The notes under the pieces are model-generated. The model had not been told where the DNA came from. It worked only from the letters and a program-made list of their open reading frames with translations, and did no database searches. Shown here in pieces: positions 8,657-17,277 of a DNA stretch of 58,774 bases. Source of the stretch: Alphaproteobacteria bacterium (GTDB lineage Bacteria; Pseudomonadota; Alphaproteobacteria; Caulobacterales; Caulobacteraceae); NCBI GenBank assembly GCA_018820205.1, contig JAHJOK010000026.1, positions 1 through 58,774 on the forward strand. Direction: 5' to 3'. Position 1 is the first letter of the stretch. Each line of letters begins with the position of its first letter. The position numbers and the translations under genes were made by a program.

Positions 8657-9007
8657 ATGAGAAAGTGTCTTCTCGTTCTGGCCTCCATGTCCGCCCTGAC
8701 CTCGTGCAGTTACTCCGACGGCTGGATGCTCCAGTGGTATCCTCGCGCGGACATAGAATACGGCGAACTCACTCCGGGCTTCGTCTCTCTGGAAATGTGT
8801 CGCCGCGCTGGAGCGGGGAAAACCATTGCAGCCGTAGGCGGGCTGGCGACCATGGCCACCGCTGACGGCCGCATGACGATCTCCCCGGACGATCCGCCGT
8901 GGTTCGAATGCATGAAGGGATGTCGGCCGCAGCGCGAAGGGAGCTATCTTCTCCAGTGCGGGCGGATCGAACAGTTCAAAGGCGAAGCTGCCATTAACCC
9001 CCGCTGA
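8657..9007 (+). CDS. Small putative lipoprotein of unknown function
   Basis: I do not recognise this family. The ATG at 8657 gives 116 residues starting MRKCLLVLASMSALTSC, a short basic n-region, hydrophobic core and lipobox-like LTSC, so a membrane-anchored lipoprotein is likely. An upstream in-frame ATG at 8567 overlaps gspK and would bury the signal. The mature part has four further Cys (MCRRAG, FECMKGC, LLQCG), which could form disulfides in the periplasm. It follows gspK by 86 bases and precedes another exported small protein, so an accessory role to the T2SS is possible but not shown. Its DNA is visibly less GC-rich than the gsp genes. Confidence 0.65.
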   Translation: MRKCLLVLASMSALTSCSYSDGWMLQWYPRADIEYGELTPGFVSLEMCRRAGAGKTIAAVGGLATMATADGRMTISPDDPPWFECMKGCRPQREGSYLLQCGRIEQFKGEAAINPR

Positions 9008-9018
9008 CCGGAACGACT

Positions 9019-9561
9019 ATGCTGGCGACCGCCCTCGCGATCCTTGCGCTTCACTCTCAGGCTCAGACCGAGTCTGTCGTCGTCAGTCCGAAATTCAGGG
9101 AAGGCATTCACTTCGCCTGTGAGGCCAGCTTCGATGTCTACGTCGTGGACACGGCCTATTTCCGAGGCCAGTCGGTGGCGGTCTCGGGGAGTTTCACCTT
9201 CTACAACTGGCCAGATCAGAGCCGGGTGTTCATCGGAATGAAGCTCGGCGTTCTGGCCGTAGAGAATGGCGGCTGGCGTCCCCCGACAAACGCCTACGTC
9301 GTCAACGGCTACCGGACGAACCTCTCGGAGCAACAGGCGAACATTGAGGCCGAAGATCCGAAGTTCCGGCTCTTCGTCTACGACTTCACCGGCGAAGAGA
9401 CGATGAAAGCCATCACCCGCCTGTCCTACGAAGGCCAGCTTGATGTCGCTTACACGATGGAAGGTGGCTCCATGCCGACCATCTTCCCTGTGATGCTAAC
9501 GGATGAACAGGCCCTTCAATGGGCTGAATGCACCAGCGCGCTTGCGGGCCGCGACCAATAA
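9019..9561 (+). CDS. Small secreted protein of unknown function
   Basis: Not recognised. The 180-residue protein starts MLATALAILALHSQAQT, a minimal signal peptide with probable cleavage after AQA or nearby. It continues as a beta-rich sequence (DVYVVDTAYFRGQSVAVSGSFTFYNWPDQ) with two Cys (FACEA and WAECTSA) that could bridge. It starts 11 bases after the preceding lipoprotein gene, so the two are probably one transcript. Base composition is lower in GC than the T2SS genes upstream, which suggests separate acquisition. It could be an exported enzyme inhibitor or adaptor, but nothing in the sequence decides this. Confidence 0.6.
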   Translation: MLATALAILALHSQAQTESVVVSPKFREGIHFACEASFDVYVVDTAYFRGQSVAVSGSFTFYNWPDQSRVFIGMKLGVLAVENGGWRPPTNAYVVNGYRTNLSEQQANIEAEDPKFRLFVYDFTGEETMKAITRLSYEGQLDVAYTMEGGSMPTIFPVMLTDEQALQWAECTSALAGRDQ

Positions 9562-9648
9562 TAATTGACGAAAGCTTAGCGAAGCCGCGAGCGAGGCCCC
9601 TTGTAGATCGCTCCAACGGCCCCTTCCCCCCAACCAACCTTGCCCCCC

Positions 9649-10512
9649 TCACCCGCCCTTGTCGCCGCCGTCGTGCTTGACCGGACAGACCCGGCGCGAG
9701 CCGGTCTGGCGGAAGGGCGACAGGCGCAGCTTGGACTCGTGGTCTGTCGGACCCGGGTGCCCGTCGGGGTGCAGCCCCCGGTAATACAGTTTCTGCCACT
9801 GGTCGGCGGGGGCGGCGGGCTGGGTCTTCTTGACCCATTCCTGGAATTTCAGCCGCGAGGCGCGCCAGGCGTCGAACGATTGCAGCAGTTCGGGCTGGTC
9901 CTCCATCGGCCGCAGTTCGGGCTTCAGCCGGTCCAGCACCCCGCGCGGGGTCGGAAAGAAGAAACAGAACGACTCGTTCTCCTCGAACCGGATCCACACG
10001 TCGGGCCGGGTGAAGCGCCAGTTCATGGTGAAGGTATAGGGCGACCAGTCGGTCTCGATCACCCCGCCCATCGGGGCGATGCCGTCCTTCATCGCGTTGG
10101 GCGGCCCCCCTACCCACAGGTTCCAGCCCTCGGACGTCCTCAGGATTCCGTCGACGTGGAAGGTGATGGTCCCGCTGCCGAACAGCGAGGTCGGCGCCTT
10201 TTCCGGATCGGCGCCGGGGTCCAGCACGATCTCGACCGATCCGGGATGGTCGCCGCCATGCCAGCGGGCCGCGAACCCGCAGGGGCTCAGCATCTCCCAG
10301 CCGTGGGCGTTGGCAATGGCCAGCGGCAGGCAGCGATAGGCGAAACTGTCGGGCGTCTGGGTCATCCAGTCCCGTTTCGCCGAGGCCGGGGCCACGCGCG
10401 GGGTCCAGCCCTGGCGCACATAGCAGGTCAGCTCGGTCTCCGCCGCCCGGGCCGGCGCCCCCCGGGGCCGCTCCGGCGCCGATCCCTTCAGCCGCTTCTT
10501 CATCCGCAACAC
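9649..10512 (-). CDS. DUF6065-like protein
   Basis: A 287-residue soluble protein without signal peptide or membrane helix. I recall this pattern as DUF6065 (LTCYVRQGW near the start, WEMLSPCGF, GILRTSEGWNLWVGGPPNAMKDGIAPMGGVIETDW, TMNWRFTRP). The middle part is rich in Trp and Phe, with FEENESFCFFFP, suggesting a compact beta fold like a small-molecule or 2OG-type binding domain; that is conjecture. The start could also be the ATG at 10503. The C-terminal 30 residues are basic and low-complexity. It lies upstream of nothing on its own strand and downstream of a TonB receptor separated by a terminator, so it is probably a monocistron. Confidence 0.6.
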   Translation of the reverse strand: MLRMKKRLKGSAPERPRGAPARAAETELTCYVRQGWTPRVAPASAKRDWMTQTPDSFAYRCLPLAIANAHGWEMLSPCGFAARWHGGDHPGSVEIVLDPGADPEKAPTSLFGSGTITFHVDGILRTSEGWNLWVGGPPNAMKDGIAPMGGVIETDWSPYTFTMNWRFTRPDVWIRFEENESFCFFFPTPRGVLDRLKPELRPMEDQPELLQSFDAWRASRLKFQEWVKKTQPAAPADQWQKLYYRGLHPDGHPGPTDHESKLRLSPFRQTGSRRVCPVKHDGGDKGG

Positions 10513-10570
10513 TCCCGGTCTGACGCGTCGGCTTATGGCATGGGCGACGCGCCCTCGGGAGGCCCGGACA

Positions 10571-10604
10571 AGAAAAGGCCGGAGACGGTTTCCCGTCCCC
10601 GGCC
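10571..10604 (-). terminator. Rho-independent terminator of the TonB receptor gene
   Basis: Read on the minus strand this is a hairpin with arms GGCCGGGGACGG and CCGTCTCCGGCC (one mismatched pair, loop GAAA), followed at once by TTTTCTTG. It begins 27 bases beyond the stop of the leftward receptor gene. The stem is stable, the loop is a GNRA-type tetraloop and the U tract is in the right place. Confidence 0.8.
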
Positions 10605-10631
10605 GAGGGTACGTTCAGGAGAGAACGAAGC

Positions 10632-13604
10632 CTAGAAGCGGTAGCGCGCGCCGACGTAGTACTGACGGCCCGTGTGGTGATAGACCGAGGTCGATTGGCG
10701 GCTGTCGTCGCCGACGTACTGGTGGTTCTCCTCGTCGGTCAGGTTCAGCCCCTCGAAGGTCAGACTGATCTGGTCGGTCAGCTTGTAGGTGGCCGCCGCA
10801 TCCCAGTTCAGGGTTTCCTGCTTGCCCTCGATGGCGTTGCCGTTCCGGCCGGGCACGTTCTGCAGATAGGCTTCGCGGTACGACGCCGAGATGCGCGCCG
10901 AGAACACGTCGTCCTCATAGTAGAAGGTGCCGTTGTAGGCGGTCGGCGACAGGGCCGCGAGATCGTCGGTCACGAAGGTCGTGCAGGTCGCGTTCGAACA
11001 GTAGTCGATCTCGGATTCGACGCGGGTGTAGTTGAGCTGAACCCCGGTGTTCTCGAAGATCCACGGCAGGAAGCGGAACGGCTGCTGATAGCTGATCTCG
11101 AAGCCCTTCAGCGGCCCGCCGTCGGTGTTCGTCGCCGAGGTCAGGGCGAAGATGGTCGTCGGCGAACAGACGCCCGTGCACAGGCTGGGTGCGAAGGCCG
11201 ACGGGTTCAGCGCCGTCAGGTCCGTATAGGGCAGGTCCTGGCGGATCACCTGGATGTAGGTGTCGATGTCCTTGTAGAAATAGGCGAAGGACAGCAGGCT
11301 TTCGGGGGCGAAATACCACTCGATCCCGACGTCATAGGTCTTGGCCCGGAACGGCTGCAGATTCACGTTGCCGATCGTGGCGGTGAAGTTCGGTCCCGTC
11401 GTCGACAGCGACGTCGTCGGCACCAGATAGTTGGCCCCCGACAGCGAGTTGTTGATCTGGGGCCGCGCCATCACCTTGGCGGCGCCGAAACGGATGACGA
11501 TGTCGTCGGTCGCCTCCAGCGCCAGGTTCAGCGACGGCAGGGTGTCGTCATACTCGTTGGTGCCGGAAACGGGCGTGCCGCCGCCGATGGACGAGAAGCC
11601 GCTGGCGTTCAGCACCGTGTTCACCTGCCGCACGCCGACATTGCCGCGCAGGGGCATGCCGAAGGCGTCGACCAGGAAGTCGGCCTGGATATAGGCGGCC
11701 AGATCTTCTTCCTCGATCGAGCGGTTGCCGCCGCGCGCATTGCCGTTGGTGATGCTGGTCAGACGGAAGTCGCCGCCCGGCACGCCGGTGTCGCAGTTGC
11801 AGTAGATGTTGAACAGGCTGGCGACGGCCCCCAGGTTCGGCACGACCCAGGAGGTGTCTACGCCTGAGGGCGTCAGGCCCTGGCCATACCCGGTCAGCAG
11901 CGAAGTGATGCCGGCCACCGTCGTGCCCACCGGCAGGACGGGAACGACCGTCTCGTCGGCGCGCCGCGATTCATAGGAATCGGACTTGAAGGTCTTGTAG
12001 TTGACGCCCGACTTCAGGGTCAGCCAGTCGTTCAGTTCGAACTCGAAATCGGCCTGAACGGTGTTGAACTCGGTGTCCACGCCGTTCGGACGGATGCGGA
12101 TTTCAGAACGGGGCTGCGACGACCCGATCGCGCGCCAGGCCCAGTTCGCCGGATTGGTCACGTCGAAGCCGTAGTTGATCACCGGCGCGTCCGGATTGCC
12201 CCGGAAGTCGTAGGAATAGCCCTGGGTGTTGTTCCGGTCGATCGTCACCGTGGTCTGGATCGGGTTCTCGTATTCCGACTCGGCGCGACCGGCGTAGAAC
12301 CGGCCCCGGATCCGGTCGGTGAATTCGTGTTCGGCGGTGAAGCTGATCTGCGTGAACTCGGTCGACAGTTCGTCGAACCGCTGCTCGGAACGCACATCGA
12401 CATTGTCGAACAGGCCATAGACCAGGGCGCCGTTCTCGACGGCGGCGTCGCGAACCCGGATTTCAGTCTGACCGCCGGCGGCCGCGTTGCGGCTGAACGA
12501 CAGGCTTTCCAGGAAGTCTTCCTGACGCGTCGCATCCAGCTTCGAGTACAGCAGATCGACGGTGAACAAGGTCGATTCCGCCGGGCGGAACTGCAACGAT
12601 CCGGTGACGCCCAGCCGTTCCTGTCCGTGGGTCAGACGGCCATAGCGCGGCAGACGCGGGATGAAGACGCTGTTCTGATTGGCCGTGTTGTAGGCCGCCA
12701 CGTTCGCCGCCGTATTGGGCAGGCGAGGCGCGCCGGGACCGCAGTTGGCGGCGCTGGATCCGTTGGCGGTGCTGTTGCCGGGATTCTGCGGCGTGACGCC
12801 CAGCGGCGAGCAGAAGCCGCCCGAACCGCCGGTTCCCGTGGCCGGCGCCCAGCGAACCGAGCTGAAGCCTTCTTCCAGCGTATCGCGCTGGCTGTAGGCG
12901 ACCGAAACGAGCGCGCCCAGCATGCCGTCCGGCGTCGTGCCGCTGATCAGCAAGGCCCCGCGCGGGTCGGTGCTTTCCGACAGGTCGTTGTAGCCGCCCT
13001 GGATCGAGGCGGCCATCTGGAAGCCGTCATAGTCGAACGGACGGGCCGTCTGCAGGTCGATGGTCGCGCCCAGCGAGCCTTCCTCGGTCTCGGCCGCAGC
13101 GGTCTTCCTGACCTTGATCGAGTTGAACAACTCGGCGGCGAAGACATTGAAATCAAAGCCGCGACCACGGTTCGCCCCGCCCGAGGAGTCCGTGCCACCC
13201 GTGGTGGCCTGGGCCTCCATGCCGTTGATGCGGGTGCGGGTGAAGTCCGAGCTGAGGCCGCGCACGGTCACCGAGCGTCCCTCGCCGGCGTCGCGGTCGA
13301 TCGACACGCCCGGAATGCGCTGAACCGATTCCGCCAGGTTCAGGTCGGGGAAGTCGGCGATGTCCTCGGCGACGATGGCGTCGACGACGCCGGCCTCGTT
13401 GCGCTTGATGTTCAGCGCGGCGTTCAGACTGCCGCGAAACCCGGTGACGACGATTTCATCGACCTGGGTGGCCTGATCATCCTGCGGTGCGGTCTGGGCC
13501 GACGCCGACGCGACCCCTAGGGTCAACGCGATGGCCAGACCCGAAACTCCGGCCGTGAGGCCCTGACGCAGCGCGCACGGGCGCCCCTGACGATACTGAA
13601 ACAT
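10632..13604 (-). CDS. TonB-dependent outer-membrane receptor, probable pectin-oligomer importer
   Basis: Outer-membrane beta-barrel importer energised by TonB-ExbBD. The ATG at 13604 gives 990 residues beginning with a signal peptide (LRQGLTAGVSGLAIALTLGVASASAQ); an upstream ATG at 13703 would overlap the operator region. A TonB box-like VDEIVVTGF follows at about residue 48, then the plug (VVDAIVAEDIADFPDLNLAESVQRIPGVSI, SVTVRGLSS). The barrel ends in GARYRF with terminal Phe. Length and plug wording match the TonB-Xanthomonas-Caulobacter subfamily (TIGR01782), many of which import plant glycans. It is divergent from a pectate lyase and shares two operator copies with it, which suggests oligogalacturonide uptake. 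Confidence 0.9.
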   Translation of the reverse strand: MFQYRQGRPCALRQGLTAGVSGLAIALTLGVASASAQTAPQDDQATQVDEIVVTGFRGSLNAALNIKRNEAGVVDAIVAEDIADFPDLNLAESVQRIPGVSIDRDAGEGRSVTVRGLSSDFTRTRINGMEAQATTGGTDSSGGANRGRGFDFNVFAAELFNSIKVRKTAAAETEEGSLGATIDLQTARPFDYDGFQMAASIQGGYNDLSESTDPRGALLISGTTPDGMLGALVSVAYSQRDTLEEGFSSVRWAPATGTGGSGGFCSPLGVTPQNPGNSTANGSSAANCGPGAPRLPNTAANVAAYNTANQNSVFIPRLPRYGRLTHGQERLGVTGSLQFRPAESTLFTVDLLYSKLDATRQEDFLESLSFSRNAAAGGQTEIRVRDAAVENGALVYGLFDNVDVRSEQRFDELSTEFTQISFTAEHEFTDRIRGRFYAGRAESEYENPIQTTVTIDRNNTQGYSYDFRGNPDAPVINYGFDVTNPANWAWRAIGSSQPRSEIRIRPNGVDTEFNTVQADFEFELNDWLTLKSGVNYKTFKSDSYESRRADETVVPVLPVGTTVAGITSLLTGYGQGLTPSGVDTSWVVPNLGAVASLFNIYCNCDTGVPGGDFRLTSITNGNARGGNRSIEEEDLAAYIQADFLVDAFGMPLRGNVGVRQVNTVLNASGFSSIGGGTPVSGTNEYDDTLPSLNLALEATDDIVIRFGAAKVMARPQINNSLSGANYLVPTTSLSTTGPNFTATIGNVNLQPFRAKTYDVGIEWYFAPESLLSFAYFYKDIDTYIQVIRQDLPYTDLTALNPSAFAPSLCTGVCSPTTIFALTSATNTDGGPLKGFEISYQQPFRFLPWIFENTGVQLNYTRVESEIDYCSNATCTTFVTDDLAALSPTAYNGTFYYEDDVFSARISASYREAYLQNVPGRNGNAIEGKQETLNWDAAATYKLTDQISLTFEGLNLTDEENHQYVGDDSRQSTSVYHHTGRQYYVGARYRF

Positions 13605-13688
13605 AGTGCCTCCTCCCAAGGTCATGTCATCGTGCCGACGTGATCGCCGGTCTGTAAACTTGCGGTTCCGAAGGTCGTCTGGACCGAT

Positions 13689-13736
13689 TGACACCGGTAT
13701 CATTCTCGGACGACATGCGTCCTGACACCGGTATCA
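13689..13736. promoter_or_regulatory. Tandem LacI-type operators between receptor and pectate lyase genes
   Basis: The 14-base near-palindrome TGACACCGGTATCA occurs twice, at 13689-13702 and 13723-13736, with centres 34 bases apart (about three helical turns). The ACCGGT core and even symmetry are typical of LacI/GalR-family operators. The copies lie 85 bases upstream of the receptor start and 17 bases upstream of the lyase start, so one repressor could control both genes. No LacI-family regulator gene is present in the window, so it must act from elsewhere. Confidence 0.75.
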
Positions 13737-13752
13737 ATGCGAGCCTAACCCG

Positions 13753-15138
13753 ATGAAGCCCGAACTTGCAACCCGTCTGATTCAGGTCAGCTTGACCGTT
13801 GTCATTCTGGCCACAGGCGCCGGATGCGCCACGGCTCAGTCGGCCTCCATGGGTGATCCGGCCGCGGTTCCGGCATTTCCGGGCGCCGAGGGCGCGGGCC
13901 GTCTGGCCCTGGGCGGACGCGGCGGCGCGGTCCTGCGGGTCGCCAATCTGAATGATTCCGGCCCGGGCAGCCTGCGCGCGGCGGTCGAGGCGCGCGGCCC
14001 GCGCACCGTGGTCTTCGACATCGGCGGAACGATCCGTCTGGCGACGCCGCTGACGATCCGTCACCCGCGAATCACCATCGCGGGCCAGACAGCGCCCGGC
14101 GGGGGCGTCACCCTGCGCGATCACGCCCTGGTCGTCGCCGCAGACGACGTGGTGGTCCGCTTTATCCGCTCCCGCCTGGGCGACGAGAGCGGAACCGAGA
14201 GCGACGCCGTCTCGATCACGCGCGGTCGCCGGATCATCCTGGATCACCTGTCCGCCTCCTGGTCGGTGGACGAGACCCTGTCGGCCGGCAGCCGCTACGA
14301 GACGCCCGAGCGCGGCATTCACGACGTCACCGTCCAGTGGTCGATCATCGCCGAGAGCCTGAACCTGTCCAACCACCCCAAGGGCGATCACGGCTACGGC
14401 TCCCTGGTGCGGGGGGCCCACGGCGCGCGCTTCACCTTCCACCACAATCTGTGGGCCAGCCACCGGGCCCGCATGCCCCGGCCAGGCAACTACCTCACTC
14501 CCGACCTCGACCCGGTCGGCCCGCTGTTCGCCTTCACCAACAACGTCTTCTACAACTGGGGCGGAGGCCGCTCCGGCTACAACGCCGACAGCGATCCTGC
14601 GACGATCTCGACCTACGCCTTCGTGGCCAACGCCTATCGCCGCGGCCCGGATTCGACCGGCCCGGTGATCTTTGAAGAGGACAGCCCCCTCTCCCACGCC
14701 TGGTTCGACGCCAACAGCCTGGACGGCGTCGTCCCCGCCGATCCCTGGTCCCTCATCGCGGGCGACGACGTCCCCGGCTATCGCCTGACCGCCCTGCCCG
14801 ACTGGGCCATGCCCGCCGCCGAGACGGCCGGGATCGCCTATGACCTGGTTCTGGCTGGCGCCGGGGCCTCGCTCCGCCGCGACGCGGTGGACGCCCGCAT
14901 CCTGGCCGGGATGCTTGATCGAACCGGTCATATCATCGACAGCCAGGACGACGTCGGCGGCTGGCCCGACCTGGCGCCCGGCGCCCCGTGGATCGACGGC
15001 GACGGCGACGGCGACGGCATGCCGGACGACTGGGAGACGGCGCACGGCCTCGATCCCGCTGCCTCCGACGGCGCGCTCGACCCCGACGGCGACGGCTACA
15101 CCAATCTGGAAGACTGGCTCAACGGCCTGATCCCTTAG
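13753..15138 (+). CDS. Secreted pectate lyase, polysaccharide lyase family 1
   Basis: Extracellular or periplasmic enzyme cleaving polygalacturonate by beta-elimination. The 461-residue sequence has a signal peptide/possible lipobox (LTVVILATGAGCATAQ), then the right-handed beta-helix opening AFPGAEGAGRLALGGRGGAVLRVANLNDSGPGSLRAAVEA, found in PL1 proteins of this type. Other signatures are VFDIGGTIRL, TIAGQTAPGGGVTLRDH, ILDHLSASWSVDETLS and FHHNLWASHRARMPR with a catalytic-type Arg. The C-terminus carries two calcium-loop motifs (DGDGDGDGMPDDWE and DPDGDGYTNLEDWLN), like thrombospondin-3/dockerin repeats. It ends on a four-base overlap with the convergent SemiSWEET gene. Likely induced by pectin through the upstream operators, and a plausible T2SS substrate. 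Confidence 0.88.
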   Translation: MKPELATRLIQVSLTVVILATGAGCATAQSASMGDPAAVPAFPGAEGAGRLALGGRGGAVLRVANLNDSGPGSLRAAVEARGPRTVVFDIGGTIRLATPLTIRHPRITIAGQTAPGGGVTLRDHALVVAADDVVVRFIRSRLGDESGTESDAVSITRGRRIILDHLSASWSVDETLSAGSRYETPERGIHDVTVQWSIIAESLNLSNHPKGDHGYGSLVRGAHGARFTFHHNLWASHRARMPRPGNYLTPDLDPVGPLFAFTNNVFYNWGGGRSGYNADSDPATISTYAFVANAYRRGPDSTGPVIFEEDSPLSHAWFDANSLDGVVPADPWSLIAGDDVPGYRLTALPDWAMPAAETAGIAYDLVLAGAGASLRRDAVDARILAGMLDRTGHIIDSQDDVGGWPDLAPGAPWIDGDGDGDGMPDDWETAHGLDPAASDGALDPDGDGYTNLEDWLNGLIP

Positions 15139-15422
15139 GAGCCCGCCTCTTCCGGGTCGCCGTCCCTGAACCGCCACTTCATCGCCAGCACCCCGGCCGA
15201 CATCATCAGGGCGAAACCGTTGGCGAAGGTCACGGGCCAGGCCCCCGTCATGACGCCGTACACCACCCACAAGGCGAAACAGGTCACCGTCAGCGAATAG
15301 GTCTTCAGCGACACGGACGAAGCGTCGCGCTCCTTCCAGATCTTGATCATCTGCGGCGCGAAACTGACGATCGAGCACAGGGCCGCCGCCGTGCCGAAGG
15401 CGTTGGCGATCACCTCGCCCAT
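15135..15422 (-). CDS. SemiSWEET sugar transporter
   Basis: Small three-helix membrane protein that dimerises to make a bidirectional sugar pore. The 95-residue sequence reads FGTAAALCSIVSFAPQMIKIWKERDASSVSLKTYSLTVTCFALWVVYG. This has the PQ of the PQ-loop and the following S.VSL, both hallmarks of the family, plus a third helix (VTFANGFALMMSAGVLAMKW). It converges on the pectate lyase gene, so a role in moving sugars released from pectin is attractive but unproven. Confidence 0.85.
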   Translation of the reverse strand: MGEVIANAFGTAAALCSIVSFAPQMIKIWKERDASSVSLKTYSLTVTCFALWVVYGVMTGAWPVTFANGFALMMSAGVLAMKWRFRDGDPEEAGS

Positions 15423-15520
15423 GCGGCGGACCCGGTCGTGGGCAGGTCCCTGTCGGTGGTGGCGGCGGCATCTGACGTCTGGCTCATCTGCGCCAAACCG
15501 CGCCGCCCGGCATCCGGTTC

Positions 15521-17203
15521 CTAGGGCGCGGGCGCCAGCAACGGCGCAAGCTGCGGCAGGGCGTCGGCCGACCGCGCGAAACTCGGCGGCCGGATCGCAT
15601 GGGTCGCCTGTTCGAAGGCGTAGCCCAGCGACAACACCCGGGCGTCATCCCATTTCGCCCCGATAAAGCTCAGCCCGACCGGCAGTCCCTGCACGAACCC
15701 CATCGGCACGGTCAGATGCGGATAGCCCGCGACCGCCGCCAGCTGACTGGCCGAGCCCAGATAGTGGTCGCCGTTGACCACGTCGATCGACCAGGCCGGG
15801 CCGTTGGTCGGGGCGATCAGGACGACCACCTCGTTCTCGGTCAGCAGCCGGTCGATCCCCTCCGGCCCCGCCAGCCGCAGCGATGTCGCCCGCGCCGCGA
15901 TGTATTCCGGGTCGTTCAGGCCGCCGGTGGCCTCGGCCTTGATGAAGGTCTCCTGCCCGAACAGACCCAGTTCGCGCGGCGAAGCGCTGTTGAAGGCGAT
16001 GACATCGGCCAGAGTCCGCGTCGGCACCTGGGCCGGGTCGGTCGAGGCCAGATAGGCGTTCAGATCGGCCTTCAGCTCGGTCAGCAGGACGGTGAACTCG
16101 GCCTCGCCGATCGCCCCGCCGTCCGGGCCGTCCTCGATCTCGACCAACACGGCCCCGGCGTCGCGCAGGGCCTGCAAGGTCTGTTCGAATACCCGGTCCG
16201 TGCCCGGCGAATAGCCGGCCATGAAGCGCGCCACGCCGATCCGCGTCCCTCTCAGCGACCCCGCGTCCAGCGCCGCCCGAAAGTCTACTTTCCGCGCATC
16301 CGCCTCGGCCGTCGCCGGGTCCGCCGGATCGGTCCCGGCCATGGCGGTCAGCACGATGGCGGCGTCCTCGACCGAGCGGGTCATCGGCCCGGCCGTGTCC
16401 TGCGAATGGCTGATCGGCACGATATGGGTGCGCGACACCATCCCCACCGTGGGCTTGAATCCGACGATGCCGTTGATGGCCGCCGGACAGGTGATCGAGC
16501 CGTCGGTCTCGGTCCCGATCGCCGCCGGCGCGAAGCCCGCCGCCACAGCCGCGCCCGACCCGGACGACGAGCCGCAGGTGTTGCGATCCAGCGCATGGGG
16601 ATTGCGCGTCAGCCCCCCCACCGCGCTCCACCCCGAGACCGAGTTCGACGAGCGGATGTTGGCCCATTCCGACAGATTGGTCTTGCCGATGATGGCGGCG
16701 CCCGCCGCCCGCAATCGCGCCACCAGCGGCGCATCCCGTCCCGACGCATTGCCCGCCAGCGCCAGCGACCCGGCCGTCGTCGGCATGTCCCGCGTCTCGA
16801 TATTGTCCTTCAACAGGATCGGCACGCCGGCCAGGATGCCACCGCCACGCAGATCGTCGGCGAGTTTCTGGCGGTCTGCGAGAACGATCAAACTGTTCAG
16901 GCCCTCGGGCGCGCCGGGATAGGGGCGGCGGTCCTGGGCCCAGATCCTCTGCGTCCAGCGCGGGGAATAGGTGTTCTCGCCCGCCGCCGTGCGGGCGACC
17001 GTATCGTGTTCAGGGAAAGCCCAGCCCGCCGGGTCGCCGAGGTCAGTGCCCGCGCAGCCGGCCAGCAAGGTCGCAGCAACAAGGGCGACCGCTGCCAGTC
17101 CGCCTCCCCTCCCCTCGTCCCGGCGACCCGAAGGGCGGCGCGAAGCCGCCAAACCGGGACCCGGAGTTTCGGGAGAGGATTGCCGTCCGCTTCGCATCGA
17201 CAT
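15521..17203 (-). CDS. Amidase-signature enzyme, putative lipoprotein
   Basis: Amide-bond hydrolase of the amidase signature family with a Ser-cisSer-Lys triad. The catalytic Lys is in GVPILLKDNIET, and the Ser-rich motif reads NTCGSSSGSGAAVAAGFAPAAIGTETDGS, close to the family GGSSGGSAAAVAAG. The length of 560 is normal for the Asp/Glu-tRNA amidotransferase-A-like peptide amidases. The N-terminus has a hydrophobic stretch ending LLAGCAG, a lipobox, but it is preceded by ~37 unusual residues encoded by a hairpin-forming repeat (17117-17160). The true start may therefore be further in. Substrate unknown. Confidence 0.82.
   Translation of the reverse strand: MSMRSGRQSSPETPGPGLAASRRPSGRRDEGRGGGLAAVALVAATLLAGCAGTDLGDPAGWAFPEHDTVARTAAGENTYSPRWTQRIWAQDRRPYPGAPEGLNSLIVLADRQKLADDLRGGGILAGVPILLKDNIETRDMPTTAGSLALAGNASGRDAPLVARLRAAGAAIIGKTNLSEWANIRSSNSVSGWSAVGGLTRNPHALDRNTCGSSSGSGAAVAAGFAPAAIGTETDGSITCPAAINGIVGFKPTVGMVSRTHIVPISHSQDTAGPMTRSVEDAAIVLTAMAGTDPADPATAEADARKVDFRAALDAGSLRGTRIGVARFMAGYSPGTDRVFEQTLQALRDAGAVLVEIEDGPDGGAIGEAEFTVLLTELKADLNAYLASTDPAQVPTRTLADVIAFNSASPRELGLFGQETFIKAEATGGLNDPEYIAARATSLRLAGPEGIDRLLTENEVVVLIAPTNGPAWSIDVVNGDHYLGSASQLAAVAGYPHLTVPMGFVQGLPVGLSFIGAKWDDARVLSLGYAFEQATHAIRPPSFARSADALPQLAPLLAPAP
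17117..17160. repeat. Nested hairpin inside the amidase N-terminal codons
   Basis: Outer arms GTCCCGG (17117-17123) and CCGGGAC (17154-17160) enclose a perfect inner stem GGCGGC/GCCGCC (17134-17150) with loop GCGAA. It encodes a low-complexity Arg/Ser/Gly stretch ahead of the lipoprotein signal. It looks like a palindromic intergenic element caught within the annotated reading frame, or the real translation start lies downstream of it. Confidence 0.6.
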
Positions 17204-17232
17204 TGATCAGCGCCACCGTGTTTGAGCGAAAG

Positions 17233-17262
17233 GGCTGGATCCCGGCTTTCGCCGGGATGAGC
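17233..17262. repeat. REP-like palindrome between amidase and peptidase genes
   Basis: Eight-base arms ATCCCGGC (17239-17246) and GCCGGGAT (17251-17258) around TTTC, with flanks GGCTGG and GAGC. It is a relative of the CCCCGGCCTTCGCCGGGG repeats at 33672, 33767 and 57801. It lies 20 bases beyond the stop of the leftward peptidase gene and could act as its terminator or as an mRNA end stabiliser. Confidence 0.75.
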
Positions 17263-17277
17263 GGAAGGACAAGGCCT

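Noticed and set aside
12327..13520. A 397-codon plus-strand frame opposite the first TonB receptor
   Set aside because: Antisense shadow with a repetitive Arg/Gly/Val product and no recognisable domain.
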